Shown piece after piece: positions 25,355-34,172 of a stretch of DNA of 64,000 nucleotides. Origin of the DNA: Mucilaginibacter flavus (GTDB taxonomy: Bacteria > Bacteroidota > Bacteroidia > Sphingobacteriales > Sphingobacteriaceae); NCBI RefSeq assembly GCF_030409315.1, contig NZ_JAUFPS010000028.1:418183-482182 (forward strand), written 5' to 3'. The position numbers were made by a program, and so were the translations under genes. The first letter of the stretch is position 1; the number at the start of each line of letters is the position of its first letter. The notes below the pieces were generated by a model, which was not told the DNA's origin, did no database searches, and saw only the letters and a list, made by a program, of their open reading frames with translations.

Positions 25355-25921
25355 ATGCACGAGATAGAACCATTTTACCGCTGGAGAGACGACTACATTG
25401 CCGCCGAGGATGAGTTTTCGCCTTTTTACGCAACCGAATACAGTGAATTTGAGTTTGATAAACAGGTATACAATTACCTGCTGCATCCGCAATGGGATTC
25501 ATTTGGCTCAAACACCCTGTACATGAAAGTGCTTTTTGCCGATTATGAAAAGGGCTATACCATTATAGAGTTTATTGGCGAATGGAATGACGCCATCAAT
25601 AACGATATTATGATGCTGAAGCGCGAGATATTGGAGCTGATGATTGATAACGGCATCAGCTATTTTATTCTCATTGGCGAAAATATTTTAAACTACCACT
25701 CCTCTGATGACTGCTACTATGAAGAGTGGTTTCAGGATATTGAAGATGGCTGGATAGCAGGCATCAATTTCCGCGAGCACGTGATTGACGAATTTAAACG
25801 CAACAACATCGATTACTACATCAACTTTGGCGGCCAGCTGGATGACCTCGCCTGGCGTAGTCTCAAACCTATCCAGGTGTTTAAAAAAGTTGAGGAACAA
25901 ATGGTGAAGAGATTGAATTAG
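25355..25921 (+). CDS. Hypothetical acidic protein, conserved-looking
   Basis: 188 residues from the ATG at 25355 (a TTG two codons earlier is unlikely). It is acidic and rich in Tyr, Trp, Asp and Ile, with the segment NDAINNDIMMLKREILELMIDNGISYFILIGENILNYHSSDD that suggests an alternating alpha/beta fold. There is no signal peptide or membrane helix. I cannot assign a family. It lies 92 bp after murQ on the same strand, separated by an inverted repeat, so a link to cell-wall recycling is possible but unproven. Confidence 0.7.
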   Translation: MHEIEPFYRWRDDYIAAEDEFSPFYATEYSEFEFDKQVYNYLLHPQWDSFGSNTLYMKVLFADYEKGYTIIEFIGEWNDAINNDIMMLKREILELMIDNGISYFILIGENILNYHSSDDCYYEEWFQDIEDGWIAGINFREHVIDEFKRNNIDYYINFGGQLDDLAWRSLKPIQVFKKVEEQMVKRLN

Positions 25922-25927
25922 GGCGTT

Positions 25928-25969
25928 GGGACTGGCGGACTGTTGGACTATGAGACTTTTGGACTAAAG
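25928..25969. repeat. Octad low-complexity tract, GGACTNNN type
   Basis: Five 8-nt units: GGACTGGC, GGACTGTT, GGACTATG, AGACTTTT, GGACTAAA, just after the stop at 25921. It has the same look as the heptad tracts but a period of 8 nt. Confidence 0.7.
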
Positions 25970-26102
25970 AACAAATAGTTTAAAAAGCTTTTGCTTCAAC
26001 AGAGCTACATTCCCGGTTTTAAATTTTTATAAGCGATTGCTTCCCCGTCTATCTTTCAAATCTTCTCAAAACAAAACAGATATTTCTCTACTTTAGAAGT
26101 AT

Positions 26103-27608
26103 ATGTTATCTCTACTCGTTTCCGAACAAATACGCCAGGCCGATGCTTTTACCATAGCCAATGAGCCAGTTTCATCCGTTGATTTGATGGAGCGGGCATC
26201 TAAAGCTTTTGTGGGCTGGTTTATAAACCATTTTCCGGATAAGCAAACGGCGATATCTTTTTACTGTGGAACCGGCAATAATGGCGGCGATGGTTTAGCC
26301 ATAGCGCGCCTGCTAAAAGAACATCATTACAAAAATATCAACATTAAAATTGCCCGCTTTAGCGATAAAGCATCCGCAGATTTTAATATCAACCTTTCCC
26401 GGCTAAAGCAAACAGAGATCGCCTTAAGCGAAATACAAAAAAACGATGAGCTGCCGGAGGAAAACGCGACAATTATTATCGATGCATTATTGGGTAGCGG
26501 CTTAAACAAACCCCTAACAGGCGATTATGAACGGCTGGTAAATCACATCAATTCGCTTAATAAAACCATTGTAGCGGTGGATGTGCCTACAGGTTTTTTT
26601 TCTGAGGGTGAAGTGCAGGCCGATGCTGTGGCTATTAAAGCAGATTTGGTAATTACCTTTCAACAACCCAAAATCAATTTTTTACTGCCCGAATCAGGCC
26701 CCTATATCCGTTGCTGGGAGGCTGTTAATATCGGGATCAATGAACAATTTATACAATCCTTAAACTCGCCATACCAGTTTATAGGAGAAAAAGATATTCG
26801 CGGAATATTAAAGCCCAGGCACCACTTTAGCAATAAAGGAACCTACGGGCATGCGTTGATCATAGCAGGCCAGGCCCAAACAATGGGGGCGGCGTTATTG
26901 AGTGCCGCGGCCGCGGCACATGCCGGCGCGGGTTTAACAACTGCATGCGTACCCGAAAGCGGCTTAACAGCCCTTAATAGTTACCTGCCCGAAATTATGG
27001 CCATAGTAAGAAGCGAAAACAAAATTCCGGATATTGAATGGGATAAATTTAGCGCGATAGCCGTTGGCCCTGGCCTTGGCAAAAGTAAAGATGCCGCTAT
27101 CCTTTTGTTAACCCTGGTCAAAAGACATAAAAACCCTTTGGTAATTGATGCCGACGCGCTTAATTTACTGGCGGCCGATAAAATATTATTGCAAAAGCTA
27201 CCTGCCGGCAGTATTTTAACGCCCCACATGAAAGAGTTTGATCGCCTGTTTGGTGCACATAAAAACTGGTGGACACGGCTGCAAACCGGCATGCAAAGGG
27301 CAAGGGAATATAATATTTACATCGTTTTAAAAAACGATTACACTATTACCATATCTCCCGAAGGTAAATGTTATTTTAACTCCACCAGCAACCCTGCAAT
27401 GGCATCTGGCGGGATGGGCGATGTACTTACCGGTGTTATTGCCGCCTTGCTTGCGCAAAAATATTCGCCTTTAGATGCCTGCCTGGCGGGCGTTTATATC
27501 CATGGTAAAGCAGGTGATGAATTGGCCTTACCCAATAGACTTAATGTGGTGTTACCCGGTAAACTGACCTCTCAGCTGCCTGTTACTATGGCGAAATTAA
27601 TGGCATAA
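26103..27608 (+). CDS. nnr: Bifunctional NAD(P)H-hydrate epimerase / ADP-dependent dehydratase
   Basis: 501 residues, a fusion of two repair domains. Residues 1-220 form the YjeF_N epimerase (SVDLMERASKAFV, CGTGNNGGDGLAIARLL, IDALLGSGLNKPLTG, AVDVPTGFF). Residues about 230-501 form the ribokinase-like dehydratase (YGHALIIAGQAQTMGAALLSA, AVGPGLGKSK, VIDADALNLLA, NPAMASGGMGDVLTGVIAALL). It restores hydrated NAD(P)H (NADHX) to NAD(P)H. The usual length of the fused bacterial enzyme fits. Followed by a terminator. Confidence 0.95.
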   Translation: MLSLLVSEQIRQADAFTIANEPVSSVDLMERASKAFVGWFINHFPDKQTAISFYCGTGNNGGDGLAIARLLKEHHYKNINIKIARFSDKASADFNINLSRLKQTEIALSEIQKNDELPEENATIIIDALLGSGLNKPLTGDYERLVNHINSLNKTIVAVDVPTGFFSEGEVQADAVAIKADLVITFQQPKINFLLPESGPYIRCWEAVNIGINEQFIQSLNSPYQFIGEKDIRGILKPRHHFSNKGTYGHALIIAGQAQTMGAALLSAAAAAHAGAGLTTACVPESGLTALNSYLPEIMAIVRSENKIPDIEWDKFSAIAVGPGLGKSKDAAILLLTLVKRHKNPLVIDADALNLLAADKILLQKLPAGSILTPHMKEFDRLFGAHKNWWTRLQTGMQRAREYNIYIVLKNDYTITISPEGKCYFNSTSNPAMASGGMGDVLTGVIAALLAQKYSPLDACLAGVYIHGKAGDELALPNRLNVVLPGKLTSQLPVTMAKLMA

Positions 27609-27642
27609 AAAAAGGGATGCAAGTATCATACATCCCTTTTTG
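27607..27642 (+). terminator. Terminator of nnr
   Basis: AAAAAGGGATG pairs with CATCCCTTTTT around an 11-nt loop, starting at the TAA of nnr. Confidence 0.88.
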
Positions 27643-27881
27643 ATTAACTATTAACTGATCTTATAAAGAACTAAATACTCATATTAATGAGTTAGATCTA
27701 TCACTTACATTTTCAATTTTCACAGGTTCTGTTTAATCTAACTGGTTATAAGACGCCCCGGGCATCCTAATAGTTACAAAAAAACGAATAAATGGTTTGG
27801 GTTATTGTTAAAAAGCTGTTAAATAATTACAAAAGGGTACGTTTTTTTAACAAAAGCGCCCAAACATGCTCTTTTTTAATC
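27643..27881. other. Intergenic spacer without a supported gene
   Basis: AT-rich space between two convergent terminators. Small imperfect inverted pairs (GTTAGAT / ATCTAAC) are present, but no gene or convincing signal is seen. Confidence 0.45.
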
Positions 27882-27912
27882 AAAAAGGACGTTCCACATA
27901 GTGAAACGTCCT
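27882..27912 (-). terminator. Terminator of the sigma/anti-sigma operon
   Basis: On the minus strand AGGACGTT pairs with AACGTCCT around an 11-nt loop and runs into TTTTTG. It lies 26 bp after the anti-sigma stop codon. Confidence 0.8.
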
Positions 27913-27937
27913 CTATTTAAAATGCGAATTTATTTTT

Positions 27938-28801
27938 TTAGTACTTGCCTAAAACCACCATTTGATCAAGTGTTGGGTTAACACTACCGCCCCTTGGCTC
28001 TAAAGTTACCGCGAAAGCGTCTGCCGAGGCAATTGATTTCATCTCCTTGATGCTGACTGTGCTATCGCTCACCGAATCAAATACACCCAGGTCAACCGGC
28101 TTGCCACCTACAAGGGCCCAAAGCTGGTATTGATGTGCCTTATCGTTTTCGGCCATTTTCATGTTGGCAATATCCAAAACAACTTTTTTCTTGCCCGGGC
28201 TAAATGCTAATGTAAGGGCCGATGTTTCATTTTTTGGTGTACCCTTTAAGCGAATAAGCTTATAGGAGGTATCCCTAAAAACGGTCAGCTCCTTATCCAT
28301 CAGGTTTACCTGGTTGGCAAATTGCTGTTTACTTTGCTGTAAGGATAGCAGTTGGGTATTTGAATCCTGTAACTTGTTATTTAGATTAAAGATTGCTACC
28401 GCGCTTGCTATCAATAAAGCAAGACTGGCTGCAAAGGCATATTTATAAAAGTTACCTTCTTTGCGTGCAGGCATCGCTACAATTTTATTGTCCTGCTGTT
28501 CTTCGTCTTCGTAAGTATCCGCCTCGGTATGCAATGGGGCTGCAGTAAAATTACTATCATCACCAAAATTGGTAAGTAAGCTACCCAATATTCTGCCTCT
28601 TAAGTTTTCTGATGGTTCAACCGCGTTTTCTTTTGCATACCGCTCCATTGATAGCTCTATTTCATCCAGTTCGGCTTTTACCTCCGGATGTTTCAAAGCC
28701 ATCGCCTCAACCTGGTGCTTCTCGTCGGGGGTAATATCCCCCAGAACGTAAAGCTCCAGAATGCCTGTTTCGATATATGCTTTTAAATCTTCCACTTTCA
28801 A
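27938..28801 (-). CDS. RskA-type anti-sigma factor
   Basis: 287 residues. The N-terminal cytoplasmic part (MKVEDLKAYIETGILELYVLGDITPDEKHQVE) is a zinc-less anti-sigma domain. One membrane helix lies at about residues 126-146 (YAFAASLALLIASAVAIF), followed by a coiled-coil (NNKLQDSNTQLLSLQQSKQ) and the periplasmic RskA C-terminal domain (HQYQLWALVGGKPVDLGVFD, VTLEPRGGSVNPTLDQMVVLG). It should bind and inhibit the ECF sigma factor encoded just upstream. The genes overlap by 4 nt, indicating coupled translation. Confidence 0.92.
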   Translation of the reverse strand: MKVEDLKAYIETGILELYVLGDITPDEKHQVEAMALKHPEVKAELDEIELSMERYAKENAVEPSENLRGRILGSLLTNFGDDSNFTAAPLHTEADTYEDEEQQDNKIVAMPARKEGNFYKYAFAASLALLIASAVAIFNLNNKLQDSNTQLLSLQQSKQQFANQVNLMDKELTVFRDTSYKLIRLKGTPKNETSALTLAFSPGKKKVVLDIANMKMAENDKAHQYQLWALVGGKPVDLGVFDSVSDSTVSIKEMKSIASADAFAVTLEPRGGSVNPTLDQMVVLGKY

Positions 28802-29349
28802 TTAAAATGTTTTCTGAGTTCCTGTATGCCCATTCTTAACCTGGTTTTAATGGTACCCAACGGAATGCCCAGCTCTTCGGCCGCCTCCACGTGTGTGTAC
28901 CCTTTAAAATAAACCAGGTCAATGATCGATTTCTGGTCTGACTTTAAAGTCTGTACCAAATCTTTAACACCCATCAACTCAGGCTTGTAAACTGTATTCC
29001 TTTGTTCGTCTATGGAAGTTACGTTATTTTCAATCTCCTGGTTTTTGTTTTGGTTCTTAAAATCTTTTGATCTGATTTTGTCAATTGCCAGGTTGCGGGC
29101 AATATTAACCATCCAGGTAAATAAACGACCTTTATCGGTACTGTAGCTTGAAAAGGAATGCCAGATTTTTACGAAAGTTTCTTGTAAAATATCTTCTGCT
29201 ATAGCGGTATCTATAACAATACGGGATATAACACCAAATAAAGATGACGAATACATGTCATAAAGCGCTTCAACAGCAACCTTTTCATGGTTCCTTAGTG
29301 CAAGCACTAATTCGTCTTCAGAAAGTGATATTTTGCGTTTTTTGCTCAA
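28798..29349 (-). CDS. ECF RNA polymerase sigma factor (SigK-like)
   Basis: 183 residues. Region 2 spans VEALYDMYSSSLFGVISRIV...AEDILQETFVKIWHSF and LFTWMVNIARNLAIDKIRSK; region 4 is KSIIDLVYFKGYTHVEAAEELGIPLGTIKTRLRMGIQELR. Size and sequence place it with the sigma factors paired with RskA anti-sigma proteins. The start appears to be TTG: a stop codon lies just upstream in frame (TAATAAACCAAATTG) and no earlier ATG is available. The inducing signal is unknown. Confidence 0.93.
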   Translation of the reverse strand: MSKKRKISLSEDELVLALRNHEKVAVEALYDMYSSSLFGVISRIVIDTAIAEDILQETFVKIWHSFSSYSTDKGRLFTWMVNIARNLAIDKIRSKDFKNQNKNQEIENNVTSIDEQRNTVYKPELMGVKDLVQTLKSDQKSIIDLVYFKGYTHVEAAEELGIPLGTIKTRLRMGIQELRKHFN

Positions 29350-29390
29350 TTTGGTTTATTACTCGTTGCGGTGAAGATATAAAGGATATA

Positions 29391-30272
29391 TTACATTTCA
29401 AACAAATGTTTTTCGGCATGATAAGATGAACGCACCAGTGGTCCGCTTTCTACATACCTGAAACCTTTATCGAGGCCAATTTGTTTTAATTTGGCAAACT
29501 GATCTGGATGAATCCAGTCAATAACCGGGTGGTGGTTACGTGTTGGCTGTAAATACTGGCCAAGCGTCAGTATATGCACACCGGCGGCAAGCAAATCGTC
29601 CATAGCTTCTAAAAGATCCTCTTCGGTTTCGCCCAAACCAAGCATAATGCCCGATTTTGTACGCAAGCCAGCTTCAGATACATGTTTTAAAGCCTCTAAG
29701 CTACGATCATACTTAGCCTGGATGCGTACCTCTTTAGTTAAGCGGCGCACAGTTTCAAGGTTGTGGGATACTACTTCGGGGCGGGTTTCCAGCACGCGGG
29801 CCAGGTTATCCCAGTTGCCCCTAAAATCGGGCAGCAGGGTTTCTAAAGTAGTTTCGGGACTTTCACGGCGAATGGCGTTGATGGTTTCGGCCCAGATAAT
29901 GGAACCTCCATCTTTTAAATCATCACGATCAACAGACGTGATTACGCAGTGCTTCACCTGCATCAGTTTTACGGATGTGGCTACACGGTTTGGCTCATCA
30001 ACATCAACAGCCAAAGGCCTGCCGGTTGCAACGGCGCAAAACGAGCAGGAGCGGGTACAAATGTTACCCAATATCATAAAAGTAGCTGTGCCGGCACCCC
30101 AGCACTCGCCCATATTAGGGCAATTACCACTTTCGCAAATAGTATGCAGTTTGTGTTCATCAACCAAACCGCGTACATGAGCATATTCTTTTCCTATGGG
30201 AAGCTTTACCCTAAGCCAATCGGGCTTACGTTGTACCTGGCTCACCGCGGGAACTACCGGCAATTCAATCAT
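29391..30272 (-). CDS. lipA: Lipoyl synthase
   Basis: 293 residues from the ATG at 30272 ([25 protein letters not shown]). It is a radical SAM enzyme with both clusters visible: the auxiliary [12 protein letters not shown] and the SAM-binding CTRSCSFC, plus the C-terminal RSSYHA with the Ser ligand of the auxiliary cluster. It inserts two sulfurs into octanoyl chains on lipoyl domains of dehydrogenase complexes. It ends 41 bp before the sigma gene start, on the same strand, but is probably its own unit. Confidence 0.97.
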   Translation of the reverse strand: MIELPVVPAVSQVQRKPDWLRVKLPIGKEYAHVRGLVDEHKLHTICESGNCPNMGECWGAGTATFMILGNICTRSCSFCAVATGRPLAVDVDEPNRVATSVKLMQVKHCVITSVDRDDLKDGGSIIWAETINAIRRESPETTLETLLPDFRGNWDNLARVLETRPEVVSHNLETVRRLTKEVRIQAKYDRSLEALKHVSEAGLRTKSGIMLGLGETEEDLLEAMDDLLAAGVHILTLGQYLQPTRNHHPVIDWIHPDQFAKLKQIGLDKGFRYVESGPLVRSSYHAEKHLFEM

Positions 30273-30484
30273 GTTGCAAATGTAGTTAAAAAGCAAGTAA
30301 CCAATTACAGCCTTATCCTTTGGTTGTAATAATTATTACAGAAGAGTGATGCGCGTGAAAAATCCAGCTATGATAAAAAGTGCTTATATTAGTATTTAAA
30401 GGGTCCGCACATGCCTACTCATATTAAATCTAACCAACATTTAAGCGTATAGGCCTACTCACCATGGAAATCAATTTTAACATT
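30273..30484. other. Intergenic spacer upstream of lipA and of a palindromic element
   Basis: About 200 bp between lipA (minus) and the palindromic repeat at 30485. It should contain the lipA promoter, but I find no perfect consensus site and no gene. Confidence 0.4.
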
Positions 30485-30659
30485 TTCATACAAGGAGAGA
30501 TCTTTCAATGAGCACACAACAGGTAGCCGCGATGCGGCATCGAATATTTAATAAAACGAAAAATTGCCGCATCGCGGCTACCTATTTGTAGAACAGATAT
30601 TTTGTTTTTTTTGCTCCGTAGGAGCTACCTTTTACAACGCAAATCTTTAAAAGCGATTT
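30485..30659. repeat. Interspersed palindromic element, copy 2
   Basis: Same element as 12324-12544, from TTCATACAAGGAGAG to AAAGCGATTT, with a single left arm (GTAGCCGCGATGCGGCA) and right arm (TGCCGCATCGCGGCTAC). Compared with copy 1 the central pair is swapped (C-G to G-C) so that pairing is kept. A 27-codon frame 30508-30591 (MSTQQVAAMRHRIF...) runs through both arms; I do not regard it as a gene. Confidence 0.88.
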
Positions 30660-30741
30660 CCCTGGCTACTCATTTGTCATCAACCGGCTCTCATTTTTAT
30701 TTGATATTATTGTATGTTGATTTTACCTCAAAACTTTCATC

Positions 30742-32340
30742 ATGAAACTATTTAACAAAGCTTTTTTAGCTGCCTCGGTCATGTGCCTTAGCTCGGCCAT
30801 TGCCTCTGCGCAGGTGGCCTCTTATCCCGATAACTTACCCAAGGATTATTTAACCAAGGAATTTCATGCCGGCAGGCGACAGGCGCTGCGCGATTTGATG
30901 CCCGCCAATTCTGTAGCGGTGGTGTTTTCTTACCCCGAGCGCGTTTTCTCTAAAGATGTAAATTACGTTTATCACCAAAATCCCGATATGTACTATTTTT
31001 CGGGTTATAAAGAGGCCGATGCCATGTTGTTGATATTTAAAGAAATGCAGGGTAGTGGCGATAGTACTTATAATGAGATCCTGTTTGTACGTAAACGTAA
31101 CGCCGCCCAGGAACAATGGACCGGCAGGCGACTTGGGGTAGAAGGTGCCAAAACACGCCTTGGTTTTAAAAGGGTTTACAACGGCGAGGATTTTGCAAAA
31201 CTCCCGCTTGATTTTAAAAAATTCAGCACAGTAATTTATGACGAAATGCCCGATGCCATTGATGGCGATGAAGGCCTGGCCGATTTGGTTAAAACCTTCA
31301 AAACCAAAGTTAATGTACCCGATATTGATAAAGCTTTAATGGCCGATCTTTCGCTCATAGGGCAGCGCGGTACCCCAAGTAATATAGCACGCATATTGGC
31401 TTATATTAAACCACGTTTAGATGGCGAGGCTTATAAAAACAGTGCTCTTATACAAGAGTTAGTTGCCAAGCCCGATTCGGCCACGTTGATGGATGTTAAG
31501 GCTAAAATTAAAGTGGCTTATGGTGCAACCGGCGCTTTTGCCGCTTACACCACCGCTTTAAGAGGTATTAAAACACCGGAAGAATTAGCGCTGATTGGTA
31601 AAGCGGTTCAAATTTCGTCGTTAGCCCACGCCGAGGTGATGCGCGCCATTAAGCCAACCAGCGGCGAGCAGGAACTGGAGGGCATATTTATGTACATGCA
31701 TAAAAAATATGGTGCCGAAGATGAGGGCTACCCACCAATTGTTGGCGCAGGCGCAAACGGCTGTATTTTACATTACGAAGAAAACAATGTACCCAAAGTT
31801 GATAACCAATTGGTTTTAATGGATGTTGGTACCGAATATCATGGCTATTCGGCCGATGTTACTCGCACGGTACCAGCCAGCGGCAAATTCACCGAAGATC
31901 AGAAAGCCATTTACCAGTTGGTTTATGATGCCCAGGAAGAAGTATTTAAACTTTGCAAGCAAGGGGTTAAATACGCGTCGCTGGAGCAAAAAACCGGGGA
32001 GGTATTAGCAGCCGGACTTATTAAATTAGGCATTATAAAAGATGCCAAAGAATTGCGCACTTACTACCCGCACGGCGTATCGCACCACATGGGCTTAGAT
32101 GTGCATGATAAAGGCGAATATGCAGGCAACCTGGAAGAAGGTATGGTAATAACCGTTGAGCCGGGTATTTATATTCCTGCCGGCAGCCCTTGCGATAAAA
32201 AATGGTGGAACATTGGCGTGCGTATAGAAGATGACGTAGTGATAGGTAAAGATAAATGCACCATTTTATCGGCAGATGCACCACGCAAATGGCAGGATGT
32301 TGAAAAAACCGCCGCAGAGAAAAGCATCTTTAAGAAATAA
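30742..32340 (+). CDS. Exported Xaa-Pro aminopeptidase (aminopeptidase P, M24B)
   Basis: 532 residues. Signal peptide MKLFNKAFLAASVMCLSSAIASAQ. An AMP_N domain (about 30-190) is followed by the pita-bread metallopeptidase. The five metal ligands are all visible: D361 (MDVGTEYHGY), D372 (SADVTRTV), His 448 in HGVSHHMGLDVHD, E473 (VEPGIY) and E496 (VRIEDDV). It removes N-terminal residues before proline from periplasmic peptides, part of the peptide-scavenging habit of Bacteroidota. A palindromic repeat lies 80 bp upstream. Confidence 0.95.
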   Translation: MKLFNKAFLAASVMCLSSAIASAQVASYPDNLPKDYLTKEFHAGRRQALRDLMPANSVAVVFSYPERVFSKDVNYVYHQNPDMYYFSGYKEADAMLLIFKEMQGSGDSTYNEILFVRKRNAAQEQWTGRRLGVEGAKTRLGFKRVYNGEDFAKLPLDFKKFSTVIYDEMPDAIDGDEGLADLVKTFKTKVNVPDIDKALMADLSLIGQRGTPSNIARILAYIKPRLDGEAYKNSALIQELVAKPDSATLMDVKAKIKVAYGATGAFAAYTTALRGIKTPEELALIGKAVQISSLAHAEVMRAIKPTSGEQELEGIFMYMHKKYGAEDEGYPPIVGAGANGCILHYEENNVPKVDNQLVLMDVGTEYHGYSADVTRTVPASGKFTEDQKAIYQLVYDAQEEVFKLCKQGVKYASLEQKTGEVLAAGLIKLGIIKDAKELRTYYPHGVSHHMGLDVHDKGEYAGNLEEGMVITVEPGIYIPAGSPCDKKWWNIGVRIEDDVVIGKDKCTILSADAPRKWQDVEKTAAEKSIFKK

Positions 32341-32360
32341 GTTAAAATTCAAAAATAAAA

Positions 32361-32396
32361 ATTCAAAAGGCACGGTGCATATTGTGCCTTTTGAGT
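32361..32396 (+). terminator. Terminator-like hairpin after aminopeptidase P
   Basis: CAAAAGGCAC pairs with GTGCCTTTTG around a 10-nt loop. The T run is built into the right arm, so termination strength is uncertain. Confidence 0.65.
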
Positions 32397-32483
32397 TTTG
32401 ATGGCGGCTGTTTTATTAAAGCTTTGTTTATGTATGTTTGACGATGGCACACTTTAGATTAGGCGTTTTGTGAGCCATCTTGC

Positions 32484-32520
32484 TACTTGATACTAACTAC
32501 TTGATACTATAAGTGATACT
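32484..32520. repeat. Heptad tract, TACTTGA type
   Basis: TACTTGA, TACTAAC, TACTTGA, TACTATA followed by AGTGATACTT. It lies in the spacer before the TPR membrane protein. Confidence 0.65.
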
Positions 32521-32554
32521 TAAAAACACCACCGATAATTAAAATAAATAAGCT

Positions 32555-32585
32555 ATTGCCAGAAATGTTGAAAACTGTAACTTTG
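32555..32585 (+). promoter_or_regulatory. Promoter of the TPR gene (and probably ribH)
   Basis: ATTG (32555-32558), a spacer of exactly 19 nt, then TAACTTTG (32578-32585). This fits the Bacteroidota housekeeping consensus TTTG-N19-TAnnTTTG with one mismatch. Predicted start about 32592, 15 nt before the ATG. Confidence 0.75.
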
Positions 32586-32607
32586 CAAACTTAATTTTGT
32601 TATAACA

Positions 32608-33285
32608 ATGTCAAAAACCCAGGCGAATACCAAAGTTGCTACGCCAGAAACTAATTTCGGAAACAGCGGCAGCTTCGTGCGCGAGAATCAAAAAAGCTTA
32701 ATTTTTATAGGCGGAGCTGTAGTTGCCCTTATCGTAATTTATTTATTATACCTTAAAGTATACTTAGGTCCGCTTGAAACAAAAGCAGCCAACCAAATGT
32801 ACAGGGCACAGGATTTTTGGGCGCAAAAAGATTGGGATAAAGCCATTAAAGGCGACGCCAGCTACCCGGGTTTTGAAAAAATCATTGCAGACTATGGCAA
32901 TACCAAAGCTGCAAACCTTGCTTACTTCTATTTAGGTACCGCTTACCTAAACAAAGGCGAATACCGCAAAGCCATTGATGACCTTACCAGCTACCGCGGT
33001 GATGACATCATGATTGCTGCAGAGGCGCTTGGTGGTATTGGCGATGCTTATGTTGAATTGAAAGATTACAGCAATGCAACAACTTACTTCAACAAAGCTG
33101 TTGATAAATCTAAAAACAAATTCCTTTCGCCGCTTTACCTTAAAAAATTAGGTTTGGTTTACGAAGAAACTAAAGACAATAAATCTGCCAGCGAGGCATA
33201 CAAAAGAATAAAAACCGAATACCCTGAAAGCGCGGAAGCACAAAACATCGATGAATACATCGCCCGTGCCGAAGCGAAATTATAA
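32608..33285 (+). CDS. Membrane-anchored TPR protein, YfgM/BamD-like
   Basis: 225 residues. A short polar N-terminus is followed by one membrane helix (SLIFIGGAVVALIVIYLLYL, about residues 33-52), then four to five TPR units (AANLAYFYLGTAYLNKGEYRKAIDDL, AEALGGIGDAYVELKDYSNATTYF, SPLYLKKLGLVYEETKDNKSASEAY). The topology (N-in anchor, periplasmic TPRs) resembles YfgM-type chaperone partners of the Sec translocon. In many Bacteroidota it precedes ribH, as here. Confidence 0.85.
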   Translation: MSKTQANTKVATPETNFGNSGSFVRENQKSLIFIGGAVVALIVIYLLYLKVYLGPLETKAANQMYRAQDFWAQKDWDKAIKGDASYPGFEKIIADYGNTKAANLAYFYLGTAYLNKGEYRKAIDDLTSYRGDDIMIAAEALGGIGDAYVELKDYSNATTYFNKAVDKSKNKFLSPLYLKKLGLVYEETKDNKSASEAYKRIKTEYPESAEAQNIDEYIARAEAKL

Positions 33286-33305
33286 TTCTTGATTTCGGAT
33301 ATTTT

Positions 33306-33466
33306 GATTTCGGATTTCGAATGTTCGATTTCGGATTTATTTGAGGAGCGATAAGCCAACTCAATTGATCTGGAATCGAACATTTTACTTTATATCCAAA
33401 CTACAAATCGTAATATCGCATATTCTAAAATTAAAAATCCGAAATCGAACATCCCAAATCCGAAAT
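33306..33466. repeat. Heptad inverted repeat, GATTTCG type
   Basis: Left arm 33306-33338 is made of GATTTCG units with one AATGTTC variant; right arm 33435-33466 (CCGAAAT, CGAACAT, CCCAAAT, CCGAAAT) is its reverse complement at 30 of 32 positions. About 96 bp separate the arms. The right arm ends 6 bp before the ribH ATG. Confidence 0.87.
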
Positions 33467-33472
33467 ACAAAC

Positions 33473-33967
33473 ATGGCCTCACAACTTAAAAACCTTTCAG
33501 ATTTTTCGCATACCACCATACCTTCTGCCGCGCCTTACCGTTTTGGGATAGTTGTTGCAGAGTGGAATGCCGAAATTACCAATGCCCTTTACCAGGGAGC
33601 TTATAACAGCCTTATTGTTAATGGCGCGTTGGCCGGCAATATTGTTAGCTATACTGTACCGGGCAGTTTTGAACTAACATCTGGTGCCGATTTACTTTTA
33701 AAAACAGGCAAGCTTGATGCTGTGATTTGCCTGGGTTGCGTAATACAGGGCGAAACCCGCCATTTTGATTTTATTTGTAACGCTGTAGCAAACGGAGTAA
33801 GCAATGTTGCTATAAAATATGCTAAACCTGTTATATTTGGTGTATTAACAACTGATAACCAGCAGCAGGCTATTGACCGTGCAGGTGGCAAACATGGTAA
33901 CAAAGGCGACGAAGCCGCGATAACCGCCATAAAAATGGCCGCGCTTGCCGAAACTTTAAACAACTAA
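33473..33967 (+). CDS. ribH: 6,7-dimethyl-8-ribityllumazine synthase
   Basis: 164 residues from the ATG at 33473; the longer frame from 33341 only translates the repeat. Motifs of lumazine synthase: RFGIVVAEWNAEIT (Trp ring-binding), PGSFEL, CLGCVIQGETRHFDFI (catalytic His) and GVLTTDNQQQAIDRAGGKHGNKG. It condenses the ribityl-uracil and butanone-phosphate in riboflavin synthesis and normally forms a 60-subunit or pentameric shell. No other rib genes are adjacent and no FMN riboswitch is seen in the leader. Confidence 0.96.
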   Translation: MASQLKNLSDFSHTTIPSAAPYRFGIVVAEWNAEITNALYQGAYNSLIVNGALAGNIVSYTVPGSFELTSGADLLLKTGKLDAVICLGCVIQGETRHFDFICNAVANGVSNVAIKYAKPVIFGVLTTDNQQQAIDRAGGKHGNKGDEAAITAIKMAALAETLNN

Positions 33968-33997
33968 TTTGCGTTAAAACAGCATAGCATTAAAAAA

Positions 33998-34108
33998 ATG
34001 AAAAAATTAATTTACATAGCTATTATAGCTTTAGCGGTTGGCAGCATATCATCATGCTCAAACAAATTATGCCCGGCTTACGGTTCCTATCCTAAGAGTG
34101 GTCGCTAA
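33998..34108 (+). CDS. Tiny lipoprotein (36 residues)
   Basis: A short frame starting MKKLIYIAIIALAVGSISSC has a complete type II signal peptide: two Lys, a hydrophobic core and the lipobox SISSC (Cys 20). The mature lipopeptide is only 17 residues (CSNKLCPAYGSYPKSGR). The end AYGSYPKSGR looks like a conserved small lipopeptide tail seen in related bacteria, from memory only. It starts 30 bp after ribH, so it may be cotranscribed with it. The frame is too short for most gene finders. Confidence 0.7.
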   Translation: MKKLIYIAIIALAVGSISSCSNKLCPAYGSYPKSGR

Positions 34109-34172
34109 CAGGCAATTGTCATTTTTATTGTCGGTTAAACACTTTAAACAGTTTTTGTGTTATAATTGCTGA

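Noticed and set aside
32361..32396. Riboswitch in the region before the TPR gene and ribH
   Set aside because: The hairpin is a simple stem behind the aminopeptidase gene; the conserved FMN-riboswitch helices are absent.
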